From: Massilia sp. CFBP 13721
Lineage (GTDB): Bacteria; Pseudomonadota; Gammaproteobacteria; Burkholderiales; Burkholderiaceae_D
Direction: 5' to 3'
DNA: 64,000 bases
Assembly (NCBI RefSeq): GCF_014842025.1
Contig: NZ_JACYUY010000025.1
Location: 1-64,000, forward strand
Below, piece after piece: positions 34,906-44,831 of this stretch (its first letter is position 1; the number at the start of each line of letters is the position of its first letter). Under the pieces are notes generated by a model. That model did not search any database. It was not told where the DNA came from and saw only the letters and a list, made by a program, of their open reading frames with translations. The position numbers and the translations under genes are program-made.

Positions 34906-35649
34906 TCAGGGCCACAGCCTGGCGAAGATCCAGCCGTTCATGGCGGCGTTGAAGGCGGCGTGGGCCAGGATCGCCGCCAGGATCGCATCGCTGCCGCGGC
35001 GCAGCCAGGCGAACAGCAGCGCGAGCAGGAACATCTGCCCTACCCACAAGGCGCCGGACACGGGCAGCAACTGGAATCCGGCCGCGCCCAGCAGGATGCC
35101 ATGGTGGCACAGGTGCACCAGCGCGAACAGGCTTGCCTCCATGACGGTCGCGCGGGTACGGCCGTGGCGGTCTTCCAGCACCTTTTGCAGGAAGCCGCGA
35201 AAGAAGATCTCTTCGCCGATCGGGCTGAACAGGCAGGCGACGATGGTGAACGTCAGGTGCAGGCGCAGCAAGCTCCAGCCGGCGCTCGGCTGCAGCTGGT
35301 AGTTGCGGGCGACGCTGACGAACCAGTTATCGGCACTGGCGCCATACAGGGTGACCCCGAGCAGGTAGCAGGCGCTCGCGGCCAGCACGCCCAGCAGCAA
35401 GGCGAGCGGCAGCCAGGCGGCGTGGCGCGGCTTTTTCAGGCCGATCTGGCGCCGCCCTTCGCGGTCCAGCACCAGCCAGGGCAAGGCGGCCATGGCGATG
35501 CAGACCAGCGCGAACAGGCCGCGCCAGCTGGCCGGGCCGAACATCGCTGCGGCGCGCCCGGCGGACGAGGCCAGCACGAAGGCCAGCGTCAGGCCGGCGA
35601 TGCCGACGGGGAGCGCCTGCCAGGAGGGTTTGACGTCGATCCGGTGCAT
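34906..35649 (-). CDS. CPBP-family intramembrane glutamic/metalloprotease
   Basis: A 247-residue membrane protein with about seven helices. The CPBP (Abi) motifs are present: SPIGEEIFFRGFLQ (the EExxxR motif), FALVHLCHHG (FxxxH) and AHAAFNAAMNGWIF (HxxxN-type). Members of this family include CAAX-prenyl proteases and bacteriocin self-immunity proteins; no bacteriocin genes are nearby. Its substrate is unknown. Confidence 0.9.
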   Translation of the reverse strand: MHRIDVKPSWQALPVGIAGLTLAFVLASSAGRAAAMFGPASWRGLFALVCIAMAALPWLVLDREGRRQIGLKKPRHAAWLPLALLLGVLAASACYLLGVTLYGASADNWFVSVARNYQLQPSAGWSLLRLHLTFTIVACLFSPIGEEIFFRGFLQKVLEDRHGRTRATVMEASLFALVHLCHHGILLGAAGFQLLPVSGALWVGQMFLLALLFAWLRRGSDAILAAILAHAAFNAAMNGWIFARLWP

Positions 35650-35709
35650 GGGGTCTGCCGAGTTAGGGATGCTCGACTATAGGAGGACGGGATGGTGTTG
35701 TCCAGTTGT

Positions 35710-35984
35710 CATGCATGGGCGGTAGCCGGGATCATCGCCGCGTCGGTGCAGGAGGTGGAACGCGGGCATGCCCGCCGATGATTATCCCGGGTAAAGGACG
35801 AAGGGGTGGTGGCGTTCAGTTTTCATGCATGGGGTGGTGGCCGGGACCACTTTTGCGTCGATGCAGAGGGGGGAACGCGGGCATGCCCGCCCTACGTTAC
35901 GCCACTGTTCCATGAACTTGCTACCGGTGGTGGTGCACCGTAGGGCGGGCATGCCCGCGCGTTCGTGCCGATGATTATCCCGGG
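35710..35984. repeat. Cluster of direct and palindromic repeats at the 3' end of cca
   Basis: A segment of about 67 bp (beginning CATGCATGGG and ending GCGGGCATGCCCGCC) occurs at 35710-35776 and, diverged, at 35824-35891, a spacing of 114 bp. A third palindrome GGCGGGCATGCCCGC is at 35944-35958. The string GCCGATGATTATCCCGGGT occurs at about 35774 and 35968. The second copy contains the cca stop codon (TTA on this strand, 35975-35977). No gene lies between 35650 and 35974. Confidence 0.85.
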
Positions 35985-37252
35985 TGCTGGCCTTCGGCAT
36001 ACGCCTGCGCGCCCTCTGCGCTGTACACCCACTGCGACACGGCCGTCACCCGCGCGCGGTGCACCGCTTCGGGGATCTGCGCCTTGTTGTCGCCGCAACT
36101 GGCCGCGACTTCGCCGGCATTCACGGCGCGCGCTACCGCCAGCGCCCGCTCGAGATACGGGCGCTGCGGATAGGGGCGCGTGCGCATGGGATGCGTCGGG
36201 TCGCCGCGGCCGCGCGCGTCGCATTCGGCGGCCAGCAGCATGTCATTGAAGCGCTCCGGCTTGCGGAAGGCGTCGCAGCGCTCGAACAGGGTGACCATGG
36301 TGTTCGCGCGCAGCTCAAAGGCGCGCGCGACGTTGCCGTGCTCGCGCGCGGTGATCAGCGCCAGGTCGCGGCAATCGTTAGGCACCTTCAAACGCTGACA
36401 GAGGGCGGCAATGAGTTTGGTGCCCATGCCTTCGTGGCCGTGGTGCGATGGCCATTTGTCGGCCGGGGTGACGCCCTTGCCGAGGTCGTGCATGAGGGCG
36501 GCGAAGCGCACCGCCAGCGTGTGGCGCCCCTCGGCGGCGACGTCGATCACCAGCATCATGTGGACACCGGTGTCCACTTCCGGATGATGTTTAGGCGGCT
36601 GCGGCACGCCCCATAAAGCATCGAGCTCGGGCATGATGCGCGCCAGCGCCCCGCAGTCGCGCAGCACCGCCAGCATGCGCGACGGGTGGTTTTCCATCAG
36701 CCCGCGCGCCAGCTCCTGCCAGACGCGCTCGGGCACCAGGGCATCGACCTCGCCTGCTTCCACCATGGTTTGCATCAGCGCCAGCGTCTCGGGCGCCACC
36801 GTGAATTCCGGGAAGCGCGCGGCGAAACGCGCCAGGCGCAGGATGCGTACCGGGTCTTCGGCAAACGCCGGCGACACGTGGCGGAACACGCGTGCGTCCA
36901 GGTCGCTGCGGCCGCCATAGGGGTCGACGATGACGCCATCCTCGCCCTGCGCCATGGCGTTGATGGTCAAATCGCGCCGGACCAGATCGTCTTCCAGCGT
37001 GACCTCGGGCGCGGTGTGGAACACGAAGCCGTGGTAGCCGGGCGCGGTTTTGCGTTCGGTGCGCGCCAGCGCGTACTCTTCCTGGGTGTCGGGGTGCAGG
37101 AACACCGGGAAATCCTTGCCGACCGGGCGAAATCCCGCTGCCAGCATGGCCTCCGGGGTGGCGCCGACGACGACATGGTCGCGGTCCTGGACCGGCAAGC
37201 CGAGCAGCGCGTCGCGCACGGCGCCGCCGACAACGTAGATCTGCATCGTCAT
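35975..37252 (-). CDS. cca: Multifunctional CCA tRNA nucleotidyltransferase
   Basis: A 425-residue enzyme that adds or repairs the 3' CCA of tRNAs. The class II nucleotidyltransferase N-terminus reads IYVVGGAVRDALLGLPVQDRD, followed by DLVRRDLTINAMA and RILRLARFAARFPEF. The C-terminal HD phosphohydrolase domain has the HD in LMHDLGKGVTPADKWPSHHGHE, so 2',3'-cyclic phosphodiesterase and phosphatase activities are expected as in E. coli. The start ATG at 37252 overlaps the GST stop codon by 4 bp. It is the last gene of the slt-SDR-GST-cca operon. Confidence 0.95.
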   Translation of the reverse strand: MTMQIYVVGGAVRDALLGLPVQDRDHVVVGATPEAMLAAGFRPVGKDFPVFLHPDTQEEYALARTERKTAPGYHGFVFHTAPEVTLEDDLVRRDLTINAMAQGEDGVIVDPYGGRSDLDARVFRHVSPAFAEDPVRILRLARFAARFPEFTVAPETLALMQTMVEAGEVDALVPERVWQELARGLMENHPSRMLAVLRDCGALARIMPELDALWGVPQPPKHHPEVDTGVHMMLVIDVAAEGRHTLAVRFAALMHDLGKGVTPADKWPSHHGHEGMGTKLIAALCQRLKVPNDCRDLALITAREHGNVARAFELRANTMVTLFERCDAFRKPERFNDMLLAAECDARGRGDPTHPMRTRPYPQRPYLERALAVARAVNAGEVAASCGDNKAQIPEAVHRARVTAVSQWVYSAEGAQAYAEGQHPG

Positions 37253-37968
37253 GCGCGCGGCAGGTCGGCGTCGTGCAGCGGGGTCAGGTCGGTTTCGCGC
37301 ATCGCTTCGGCGACCCAGCGCGCCACCGCCGGATGCGCCAGCATGCGCTCGCAATAGCCCTGCAGCGCCGGCGCCAGCGCCACGCCATAGGTTTTAAAGC
37401 GCATCACCACCGGCGCATAAAAGGCGTCGGCGATGGAAAAGTCGCCGAACAGGAAGCCGTGGTGGCCGAAGCGCGATAAACACTCTTCCCAGATTTCGCA
37501 GATGCGGCCGATGTCGGCCTGGGCGCCGGCCGTGCGCCCGCGTCCCGGCAAGCGGGCCTGGATGTTCATCGACATGTCGTTGCGCAGCGACGCAAAGCCA
37601 GAATGCATCTCGGCGGTGATCGAGCGCGCCATGGCGCGCGCGGCCACGTCCTGCGGCCATAGGTGTTTATCCGGGAACTGTTCGGCCAGGTATTCGCAGA
37701 TGGCGAGGCTGTCCCAGATCGTCATCTCGCCTGCCAGCAGCACCGGCACGCGGCCGGCGTGCGAATAGGCGGCGATTTTCGCGGCGGTGTCGGGCTGGTC
37801 GAGCAGCAGGCGCACTTCGGTGAACGGGATGTTGAACGCGACTGCCGCCACCCAGGGCCGCATCGACCACGACGAGATGTTCTTGTTGCCGATGACAAGC
37901 GTCAGGCCGGGCTTGCGCGCATTGTCGAGCGTGTTCGAGAGGGTCGGGTCGAGTTCGATGGTCTGCAT
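37249..37968 (-). CDS. Glutathione S-transferase family protein
   Basis: A 239-residue protein with an N-terminal thioredoxin-like domain (LVIGNKNISSWSMRPWVAAV, then GRVPVLLAGEMTIWDSLAICEYLAEQFP, the glutathione-binding region). The C-terminal helical domain contains FSIADAFYAPVVMRF. The SSWS segment holds the likely catalytic serine. CAGGAACG precedes the ATG. The substrate is unknown. It lies between the NDUFA9-like SDR (27 bp upstream) and cca (overlapping). Confidence 0.92.
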   Translation of the reverse strand: MQTIELDPTLSNTLDNARKPGLTLVIGNKNISSWSMRPWVAAVAFNIPFTEVRLLLDQPDTAAKIAAYSHAGRVPVLLAGEMTIWDSLAICEYLAEQFPDKHLWPQDVAARAMARSITAEMHSGFASLRNDMSMNIQARLPGRGRTAGAQADIGRICEIWEECLSRFGHHGFLFGDFSIADAFYAPVVMRFKTYGVALAPALQGYCERMLAHPAVARWVAEAMRETDLTPLHDADLPRA

Positions 37969-37995
37969 GGCGTTCCTGATTGGGTGGTGGCGAAA

Positions 37996-38958
37996 TTAGC
38001 GCCCGGCGCGGGTGCGCAGGCGGTCGAGCGGCTCGCCGGACGCCAGGTAGTGCGGCGCGACCGCTTCGAGCGGGGTGAGCTTGATTCCCAGCGAAGCCGC
38101 TGTCAAGTCCCCCATGCCCGGCGCGAGCACGTTATCGACCTTCATCGAGTCGAGGTTGTCGCGCGTGAGGAGCGGCTCGCCCGGCAACAGCTCGAAGAAG
38201 CGCGCCTGCAGCCGCGCCATCGTTGCCGGCAGCTCGATCACCGGCCGTTCGCAGCCGGCATAGCGTCCGGCCAGGCGCACCAGCTCGGCCAGCGTGTAGA
38301 TACCGGGACCGCCCAGCTGGTAGACCTGGTGCGCGGCGTGCGGATCGCGCAGCGCGTGCAGCCAGGCGGTGGCGACGTCGCCCACGTACACCGGTTGGAA
38401 GGTGGCCGCGGCGCCCGCCAGCGGCACCACCGGCAGGCGCCGCTGCAGTTTCGCGAACATGGTCAGAAAATGGTCGCCCGGACCGAACACGACCGACGGC
38501 CGGAAAATGGTCGCCGCCACTTCGGGGTGGCTGCGCGCGGCCAGCTCGCCATCGGCTTTCGAGCGGCTGTACATCGACGGCCCGTTGACGTTCGCGCCGA
38601 GCGCGCTCATGTGCAGGTAGCGCGGCACGCCGCTCGCGCGGCAGGCGTCGACGATGCGCTGCGGCAGTTCGACGTGGGCACGCCGGAATTCGGGACCATA
38701 AGGCTGGGCGCGGCTGCCGTGCAGGATACCGACCAGGTTCAAGGCCGCCGTGCGCCCTGCCAACAGGCGGCGCAGCGTCGCGTCGTCGTGGATGTCCGCC
38801 TCCACCACGTCGACGCCGGGCAAGGTGGTCAAGTGGCGCACGCGCGCCGCATGGCGCACCGGCACCAGGGCCGGGATGCCTTCTTGCGCCAGCAATGCCA
38901 GCAAGTGACTGCCGATGAAACCGGAACCGCCGAATACCACCACGTTCGGATCGCGCAT
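37996..38958 (-). CDS. NAD(P)-binding SDR, complex I NDUFA9-like family
   Basis: A 320-residue atypical short-chain dehydrogenase. The Rossmann motif VVVFGGSGFIGSHLLALLAQEG opens the protein, with SALGANVNGPSMYSRSKADGE and IFRPSVVFGPGDHFLTMFAKL further on. These features are typical of the bacterial relatives of the complex I subunit NDUFA9. In betaproteobacteria this gene commonly sits beside slt and cca, as here. Its reaction is not established. Confidence 0.9.
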   Translation of the reverse strand: MRDPNVVVFGGSGFIGSHLLALLAQEGIPALVPVRHAARVRHLTTLPGVDVVEADIHDDATLRRLLAGRTAALNLVGILHGSRAQPYGPEFRRAHVELPQRIVDACRASGVPRYLHMSALGANVNGPSMYSRSKADGELAARSHPEVAATIFRPSVVFGPGDHFLTMFAKLQRRLPVVPLAGAAATFQPVYVGDVATAWLHALRDPHAAHQVYQLGGPGIYTLAELVRLAGRYAGCERPVIELPATMARLQARFFELLPGEPLLTRDNLDSMKVDNVLAPGMGDLTAASLGIKLTPLEAVAPHYLASGEPLDRLRTRAGR

Positions 38959-38999
38959 GGGGCTCTCCTTTTACCTTACGGAACGCGTCGGGAGCCCTA

Positions 39000-41015
39000 T
39001 CACGGCAGGCCGGCGCCGCCGGTACGCGGCGTGATGGTTCCCAATCTCGCCTTGAGCGACTGCGGGCGCTTCTCGAACAGGGCCGCGTAGTTGGTAGCGT
39101 TCGACATCACATTGCGTACATAGGTTCGCGTCTCGGAGAAGGGAATCGTCTCCACGAAGATCGCGCCTTCCATCGGCGTCTCGAGCGTTCCACGCCAGGT
39201 GCGCGAGCGGGCCGGACCGGCGTTGTAGGCGGCAGTAGCCAGCACCTGCGAGCCGTCGTTATTTTCGAGCACCATGTTCATGTAGTTGGCGCCGAGGGTG
39301 ATGTTGGTGCGCAGGTCGCTCAGCATGCTGTGCACGAAGTCGGTCAGGCCGATCTTGGCCGCCACCCACTTGCCGGTGGCCGGCATCACCTGCATCAGGC
39401 CGGAGGCGCCGACCCCGGAGCGGGCATCGGTAATGAACCGCGATTCCTGGCGGATCAGGCCATATACCCAGGCCGTGTCGAGCGAGAGGTTTTTCGCGGT
39501 CGGCTGCAGGATGTCATTGTGCGGCGCCGGGAAGCGCTGGTTGAAATCGAGTTCGGTACGGGTGCGCAGCGAGGTTTCGACCATGCGGTCGAGCAGCTCG
39601 TTGCGGCGCGCATACTCGGCCGCGGCCAGCAGCTGGCGTTCGCTCATCCCCCGCGTGGCCCAGTTCCATTCGCGGTTGCCCTCGGCGCGCAGGCGCAGTT
39701 CATAGAATTTCATGGCCTGGCGCAGCGCCGGCAGTTGCGCCACCTGGTTCACTTCGTCCGGCGTCACCGGCAGCGCGGTGGGGGGCGTCGCGATCTGCTG
39801 GCCCAGTTCTTCCAGCGCCAGCTGGCCGTAAAAATTGTTCGGGGTGGCGATGCGGCGATACAGGGCATCGGCATCCTCGCGCCGTCCCTGCTGCGCATAG
39901 GACCGGCCGAGCCAATAAACCCAGCCCGATTCGTCGCGCAGCGGCGCGGGCATGGCGTCGATGGTAGCGGAAACCTGGCGCCAGTCGCCGCGGCGCAGGG
40001 CCATGCGCGCTTTCCATTCGCGCTGAAAATTGGTCAGCGGCGCGCCTTCGGCTCGGCGCCAGTATTCGGATGCTTCCGGCGCCAGCACGATCGAGGCGGC
40101 CAGCGCCACGTTGGCCCAGCCGATCGCGCGTTCGTCCGGCGTCAGCTTGCTGCTGTTCTTGTCGAGCGCGATGGTCGCCAGTTTCAGGCTGGTGCGCGCC
40201 ATGCGGCCGAGGGCAACCAAATAAATTTCGCGTTCGGCGCGGGTGGTGCCGATGCCGCGCGCCATGGCGACCGCCGGCACGTCGACGGCCTGCGCCGCGC
40301 GCGTGTCGGAAGCACCCAGCAGCAGCGCGATGCGGCGCGAGGGGCCGGTGGCGGCCATTTCGCCGGCCAGGCGCAGTTGCGCCAGCAATTCTTCCTGGCT
40401 CAATTGACCGGTTTGCGCCAGCTGCGCCATCAGCGCCGCGCAGCCTTCGCCGTAGGCGGGAGGATTGACGAGTAAAGTGCGCGCCTCGTCGACCACGCGT
40501 TCGCCGTGGGCGGCGCGCGCCAGCAGCGCATAGCAGCGCACTTGCAGGTCGTCGCTGCGCGCCGCCCCAGCCAGTTCGCGGTCAAAATTGTTCCAGTCAC
40601 GCACGCGCCCGAGTTCGAGCAGCCAGTCGGTGCGCAGGCGCTCGGCGACGGCTGTGCCCTGGTGGCGCTGCAGCACGGTGCGGATTTCGTCGGCGCCGGC
40701 GTCGCGCAGGCGCGGTTTGAGACGATAATAGTCGACATACGGCGCCAGCACGTAGTTCGGCAGGCGCGAAGCCAATGCGGTGGCGCGCGCGCTGTCGTTC
40801 TGGCGCGCCGCTTCGCGCAGCAGCAGGAAAGTCTCGTCCTCGGCGCGCGCGGTGTCGGTGGCGGGAGCGGCCCCGGGGGCTGCGGGAACGGTAGTGGCGC
40901 CCGGTACTGGCGCTACCGTGGGGGCAGGCGCCTCGGCCTGCGGCTCGGCGAACACTGAGGCACTGGCTGCGGCAAGGACGGCGCCGGCTAAGAAATTCTT
41001 CGGAAGCAAAAACAC
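39000..41015 (-). CDS. slt: Soluble lytic murein transglycosylase (Slt-type)
   Basis: A periplasmic enzyme of about 671 residues that cleaves peptidoglycan to 1,6-anhydro-muropeptides. A signal peptide (FLAGAVLAAASASVFA) is followed by a proline/alanine-rich linker. A long alpha-helical superhelix domain comes next (about 70-490). The SLT catalytic domain has its Glu in GLIRQESRF (near 522), then GASGLMQVMPATG, LGANYMNMVL and AAYNAGPARSRTW. The GTG at 41015 is chosen because AAGGG lies 9 nt upstream and the signal peptide starts there. In-frame ATGs at 41051 and 41069 are open, but add charged residues before the signal peptide. It is the first gene of the operon with the SDR, GST and cca. 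Confidence 0.9.
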   Translation of the reverse strand: MFLLPKNFLAGAVLAAASASVFAEPQAEAPAPTVAPVPGATTVPAAPGAAPATDTARAEDETFLLLREAARQNDSARATALASRLPNYVLAPYVDYYRLKPRLRDAGADEIRTVLQRHQGTAVAERLRTDWLLELGRVRDWNNFDRELAGAARSDDLQVRCYALLARAAHGERVVDEARTLLVNPPAYGEGCAALMAQLAQTGQLSQEELLAQLRLAGEMAATGPSRRIALLLGASDTRAAQAVDVPAVAMARGIGTTRAEREIYLVALGRMARTSLKLATIALDKNSSKLTPDERAIGWANVALAASIVLAPEASEYWRRAEGAPLTNFQREWKARMALRRGDWRQVSATIDAMPAPLRDESGWVYWLGRSYAQQGRREDADALYRRIATPNNFYGQLALEELGQQIATPPTALPVTPDEVNQVAQLPALRQAMKFYELRLRAEGNREWNWATRGMSERQLLAAAEYARRNELLDRMVETSLRTRTELDFNQRFPAPHNDILQPTAKNLSLDTAWVYGLIRQESRFITDARSGVGASGLMQVMPATGKWVAAKIGLTDFVHSMLSDLRTNITLGANYMNMVLENNDGSQVLATAAYNAGPARSRTWRGTLETPMEGAIFVETIPFSETRTYVRNVMSNATNYAALFEKRPQSLKARLGTITPRTGGAGLP

Positions 41016-41017
41016 GA

Positions 41018-41839
41018 ATGACAACCCTTCATCGAACCATGACCGGCACATCAAGAATACCATGCGCATCCGTTGCGCGACCAGAACCAGAGGCTAGCGT
41101 AACGGAGCTCCAGGGTGGCGCCCGCTACGCCGCAGGCACCCTTGTTGCGAGTGTGGCGCAGGCCCCGGCGACGGATCATGACGGCGCGCCGCTGCACGCA
41201 CACGAAGATGCGCGGAAACAACAAACAGTAGCGGCAAGCGTGGCTGCAGACACTGTTGCCGGCGCTGCCGTCCTGGATGCCAAAGCGGCCAAGGCGGCCA
41301 AGGCGGCGCTGCGGCGCCATCTAAAGGCCACGCGCGCCAGCCTGGACGGTCCCGGCAAGCGCGCGCACGACCAGCGCATCGGCGCACAAGTGCTAGCCTG
41401 GTGGCGCCGCACCCGCCCGCCCCTGCTGGCGGTGTACTGGCCGCTGAGCGGCGAGCCGGACTTGCACGACACCTACCTCCAACTGGCGCAGGAAGGTGCC
41501 GTACTGGCCTTGCCGGTCGTAGTGCAGCGCCACGCGGCGCTCGCCTTTGCCGCCTGGACGCCGGGCGAGCCGATGGCGCTCGATCCGATGGGTATCGCGG
41601 TGCCGGCCGAACTGCGCACGGTGGCACGGCCACCGGCACTGCTGGTGCCCTGCCTCGGTTTCAACGAGCACGGTTACAGGCTCGGCTATGGCGGCGGTTT
41701 TTATGACCGCACCCTGGCCGCGCCACCACGGCCGTTCACGCTGGGCATCGCCTATGCATGCCAGCAGGCGCTGTTCGCGGGCGACAGCCACGACGTGCCG
41801 CTCGATATCGTCGTGACCGAAGCGACGGACGTGCAATAA
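41018..41839 (+). CDS. 5-formyltetrahydrofolate cyclo-ligase
   Basis: The enzyme converts 5-formyl-THF to 5,10-methenyl-THF using ATP. The recognisable domain is about 185 residues (KAALRRHLKATRASL onward), with LAVYWPLSGEPDL, VPCLGFNEHGYRLGYGGGFYD (the conserved substrate and Mg-ATP loop) and the end VPLDIVVTEATDV. The reading frame is open for about 90 further residues upstream, rich in alanine and without family resemblance, so the start is uncertain. ATGs exist at 41018 and 41039, and the former is 2 bp from the divergent slt start. The next gene, on the other strand, is metF, another one-carbon gene. Confidence 0.88.
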   Translation: MTTLHRTMTGTSRIPCASVARPEPEASVTELQGGARYAAGTLVASVAQAPATDHDGAPLHAHEDARKQQTVAASVAADTVAGAAVLDAKAAKAAKAALRRHLKATRASLDGPGKRAHDQRIGAQVLAWWRRTRPPLLAVYWPLSGEPDLHDTYLQLAQEGAVLALPVVVQRHAALAFAAWTPGEPMALDPMGIAVPAELRTVARPPALLVPCLGFNEHGYRLGYGGGFYDRTLAAPPRPFTLGIAYACQQALFAGDSHDVPLDIVVTEATDVQ

Positions 41840-41852
41840 CGGCCGCGCCGAT

Positions 41853-41889
41853 ATAAAAAAATCCCGGCAATGCCTGCGCGTGCCGGGAT
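41853..41889 (-). terminator. Rho-independent terminator of the ahcY-metF operon
   Basis: On the minus strand ATCCCGGCA (41889-41881) pairs exactly with TGCCGGGAT (41869-41861) around an 11-nt loop, followed by a run of seven Ts (41861-41855). It starts 24 bp after the metF stop codon. There is no T-run on the plus strand, so it serves metF. Confidence 0.85.
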
Positions 41890-41912
41890 CGTTGGCGGCC
41901 GCTGCCGCCCGC

Positions 41913-42740
41913 TTACACCAGGCGCTGCCAGATGGCGGTGGTCGCCACCGCCTGGTTCATACTGTAGAAGTGCAAGCCCGGGGCGCCGCCCGCCAGCAAG
42001 CGTTCGCACAGGCCAGTCACCACATCCAGACCGAACGCCTTGATCGAGGCGCTGTCGTCGCCGAAGCTGGCCAGTTTCAGGCGCACCCAACGCGGGATTT
42101 CGGCGCCGCACATATCCGAAAAACGCATCAGTTGCGTGTAGTTCGTGATCGGCATGATACCGGCCACGACCGGCACATCGATGCCCAGTTTTTGTGCATT
42201 GTCGACGAATTGAAAGTAAGCGTCGGCATTGTAGAAATACTGGGTGATCGCGGCATTCGCCCCGGCCTTGACCTTGCGCTCGAAGTTGAGCAGGTCGTCC
42301 TGCGGCGAGCGCGCCTGCGGGTGCACTTCCGGATAGGCTGCGACTTCGATATGGAACCAGTCGCCGGTTTCGGCGCGGATGAACTCGACGAGCTCATTGG
42401 CGTAACGCAGCTCGCCGGCGCCACCATATCCGCTGGGTAAATCGCCGCGCAGCGCCACCAGGCGGCGGATGCCCTGGGCCTGGAATTGCTGGAGGATGGC
42501 GCGGATCGAGTCGCGGGTGGCGCCGATGCACGACAGGTGGGGCGCGGCCAGGTGGCCGTCGGCCATGATGTCGAGCACGGTGTCAAGCGTACCCTGCTGG
42601 GTGGTGCCGCCGGCGCCGAAGGTGACCGAAAAATACTTCGGGTTCAGTTCGGCCAGTTTGCGGCGCGTGACGCGCAGCTTGTCCGCGCCCTCGGGCGTCT
42701 TGGGCGGGAAAAACTCGATGCTGAAATTATGCGTTTCCAT
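41913..42740 (-). CDS. metF: 5,10-methylenetetrahydrofolate reductase
   Basis: A 275-residue FAD enzyme that makes 5-methyl-THF for methionine synthesis. It starts HNFSIEFFPPKTPEGADKL. The conserved GAGGTTQQGTLDTV, PHLSCIGATRDSI, LVALRGDLPSG, GANAAITQYFYNADAYF and VPVVAGIMPITNYTQ blocks follow, and the protein ends with HFYSMNQAVAT. The first 14 bp overlap the end of the small membrane gene upstream, so the two are coupled. It is the last gene of the ahcY-holin-metF unit and so may share the SAH riboswitch control. Confidence 0.96.
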   Translation of the reverse strand: METHNFSIEFFPPKTPEGADKLRVTRRKLAELNPKYFSVTFGAGGTTQQGTLDTVLDIMADGHLAAPHLSCIGATRDSIRAILQQFQAQGIRRLVALRGDLPSGYGGAGELRYANELVEFIRAETGDWFHIEVAAYPEVHPQARSPQDDLLNFERKVKAGANAAITQYFYNADAYFQFVDNAQKLGIDVPVVAGIMPITNYTQLMRFSDMCGAEIPRWVRLKLASFGDDSASIKAFGLDVVTGLCERLLAGGAPGLHFYSMNQAVATTAIWQRLV

Positions 42741-43080
42741 CGTTTTTGAGGAGCAAGGTCGAAAGCGCCCACGAAATCACGCTGTACAAGATGGCTGCCA
42801 GGAAAGCCGACCAGAACCCCGCCACCGCGAACCCGTCGACCCAGTGCGATACCAGCCAGAACAGGACGGCGTTGATCACCAGGATGAACAGCCCCATCGA
42901 CAGCAGCGTGACAGGCAAGGTCAGCAACACCAGCACGGGCCGGATCAGCGTGTTGACCAGGCCCAGCACGAGGGCGGCGATCAGGGCGGTGCCGACATTG
43001 CTGACGGACACGGAATTCATGAGGTAAGGCAATGCCATCAAGGCGGCGGCATTGATCAGCCAAGTCAGAAGCAGGCGCAT
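42727..43080 (-). CDS. Small phage-holin-like (YvlD/Phage_holin_4_2) membrane protein
   Basis: A 117-residue protein with four hydrophobic helices, resembling the phage holin family 4/YvlD group (LINAAALMALPYLMNSVSV, LVLGLVNTLIRPVLVLLTLP, ILVINAVLFWLVSHWVDGF). Despite the name it is a chromosomal gene and not evidence of a phage. It sits between ahcY and metF and overlaps metF by 14 bp, an arrangement common in Burkholderiales. The function is unknown. Confidence 0.88.
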   Translation of the reverse strand: MRLLLTWLINAAALMALPYLMNSVSVSNVGTALIAALVLGLVNTLIRPVLVLLTLPVTLLSMGLFILVINAVLFWLVSHWVDGFAVAGFWSAFLAAILYSVISWALSTLLLKNDGNA

Positions 43081-43117
43081 GTTCAGCTTTCGTGGTGCGT
43101 TTTCTTGTTAGGGAGGG

Positions 43118-43141
43118 CCCACGGACGCCTGCGTCCGTGGG
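43118..43141. repeat. Perfect 11-bp hairpin between ahcY and the holin-like gene
   Basis: CCCACGGACGC (43118-43128) and GCGTCCGTGGG (43131-43141) are exact reverse complements around CT. No T-run follows on the minus strand, so it is more likely an mRNA stability or processing hairpin in the operon than a terminator. Confidence 0.75.
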
Positions 43142-43173
43142 CAACCTGCGTTATCGCTTCAACCAGGGTTGAA

Positions 43174-44601
<1,428 letters not shown>

Positions 44602-44632
44602 CACGCCCTCCTTTCAAGTTAAGAAAAAAGTA

Positions 44633-44700
44633 ACGTGAGCGCAGTGTTGAGATATCCGAGCCTGGCGAAAAAGAATTTTTCGTCGCAACGCTCCTCGGAA
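44633..44700 (-). promoter_or_regulatory. SAH riboswitch in the ahcY leader
   Basis: On the minus strand the leader reads CCGAGGAGCGTTGCGAC, then a CGAAAAA/TTTTTCG hairpin, then GCCAGGCTCGG, and about 20 nt later GCGCTCAC. This matches the known SAH riboswitch. P1 is CCGAG with CTCGG, and the pseudoknot joins GAGCG with CGCTC. Known members turn on ahcY when S-adenosylhomocysteine accumulates. It ends about 30 nt before the ahcY ATG, so the pseudoknot is near the ribosome site. Confidence 0.93.
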
Positions 44701-44706
44701 CGGGCT

Positions 44707-44715
44707 AGTGTAGCA
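44707..44715 (-). promoter_or_regulatory. Extended -10 promoter of ahcY
   Basis: TGCTACACT on the minus strand is an extended -10 element (TGn plus TACACT). A start about 7 nt downstream would fall at 44700, exactly the first bases of the riboswitch. The -35 region is poor, which is common for extended -10 promoters. Confidence 0.65.
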
Positions 44716-44831
44716 CGTCTGGCGCGGCGTCGTACCGGACGCAGATCATGCTGAGGGGGATTTGTGCGGTTGCAACAAACGGAGCAGCGCCGGATTGTAT
44801 GCGTGGGCTGATCGGTATGGGTGACGCGATA

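Noticed and set aside
34906..35649. Bacteriocin immunity locus suggested by the CPBP (Abi) protease
   Set aside because: No small double-glycine leader peptide or ABC exporter gene is adjacent, so only the family assignment is kept.
42727..43080. Prophage remnant suggested by the holin-like gene
   Set aside because: No other phage gene is nearby, and the gene is embedded and overlapping in the ahcY-metF operon, a conserved chromosomal arrangement.
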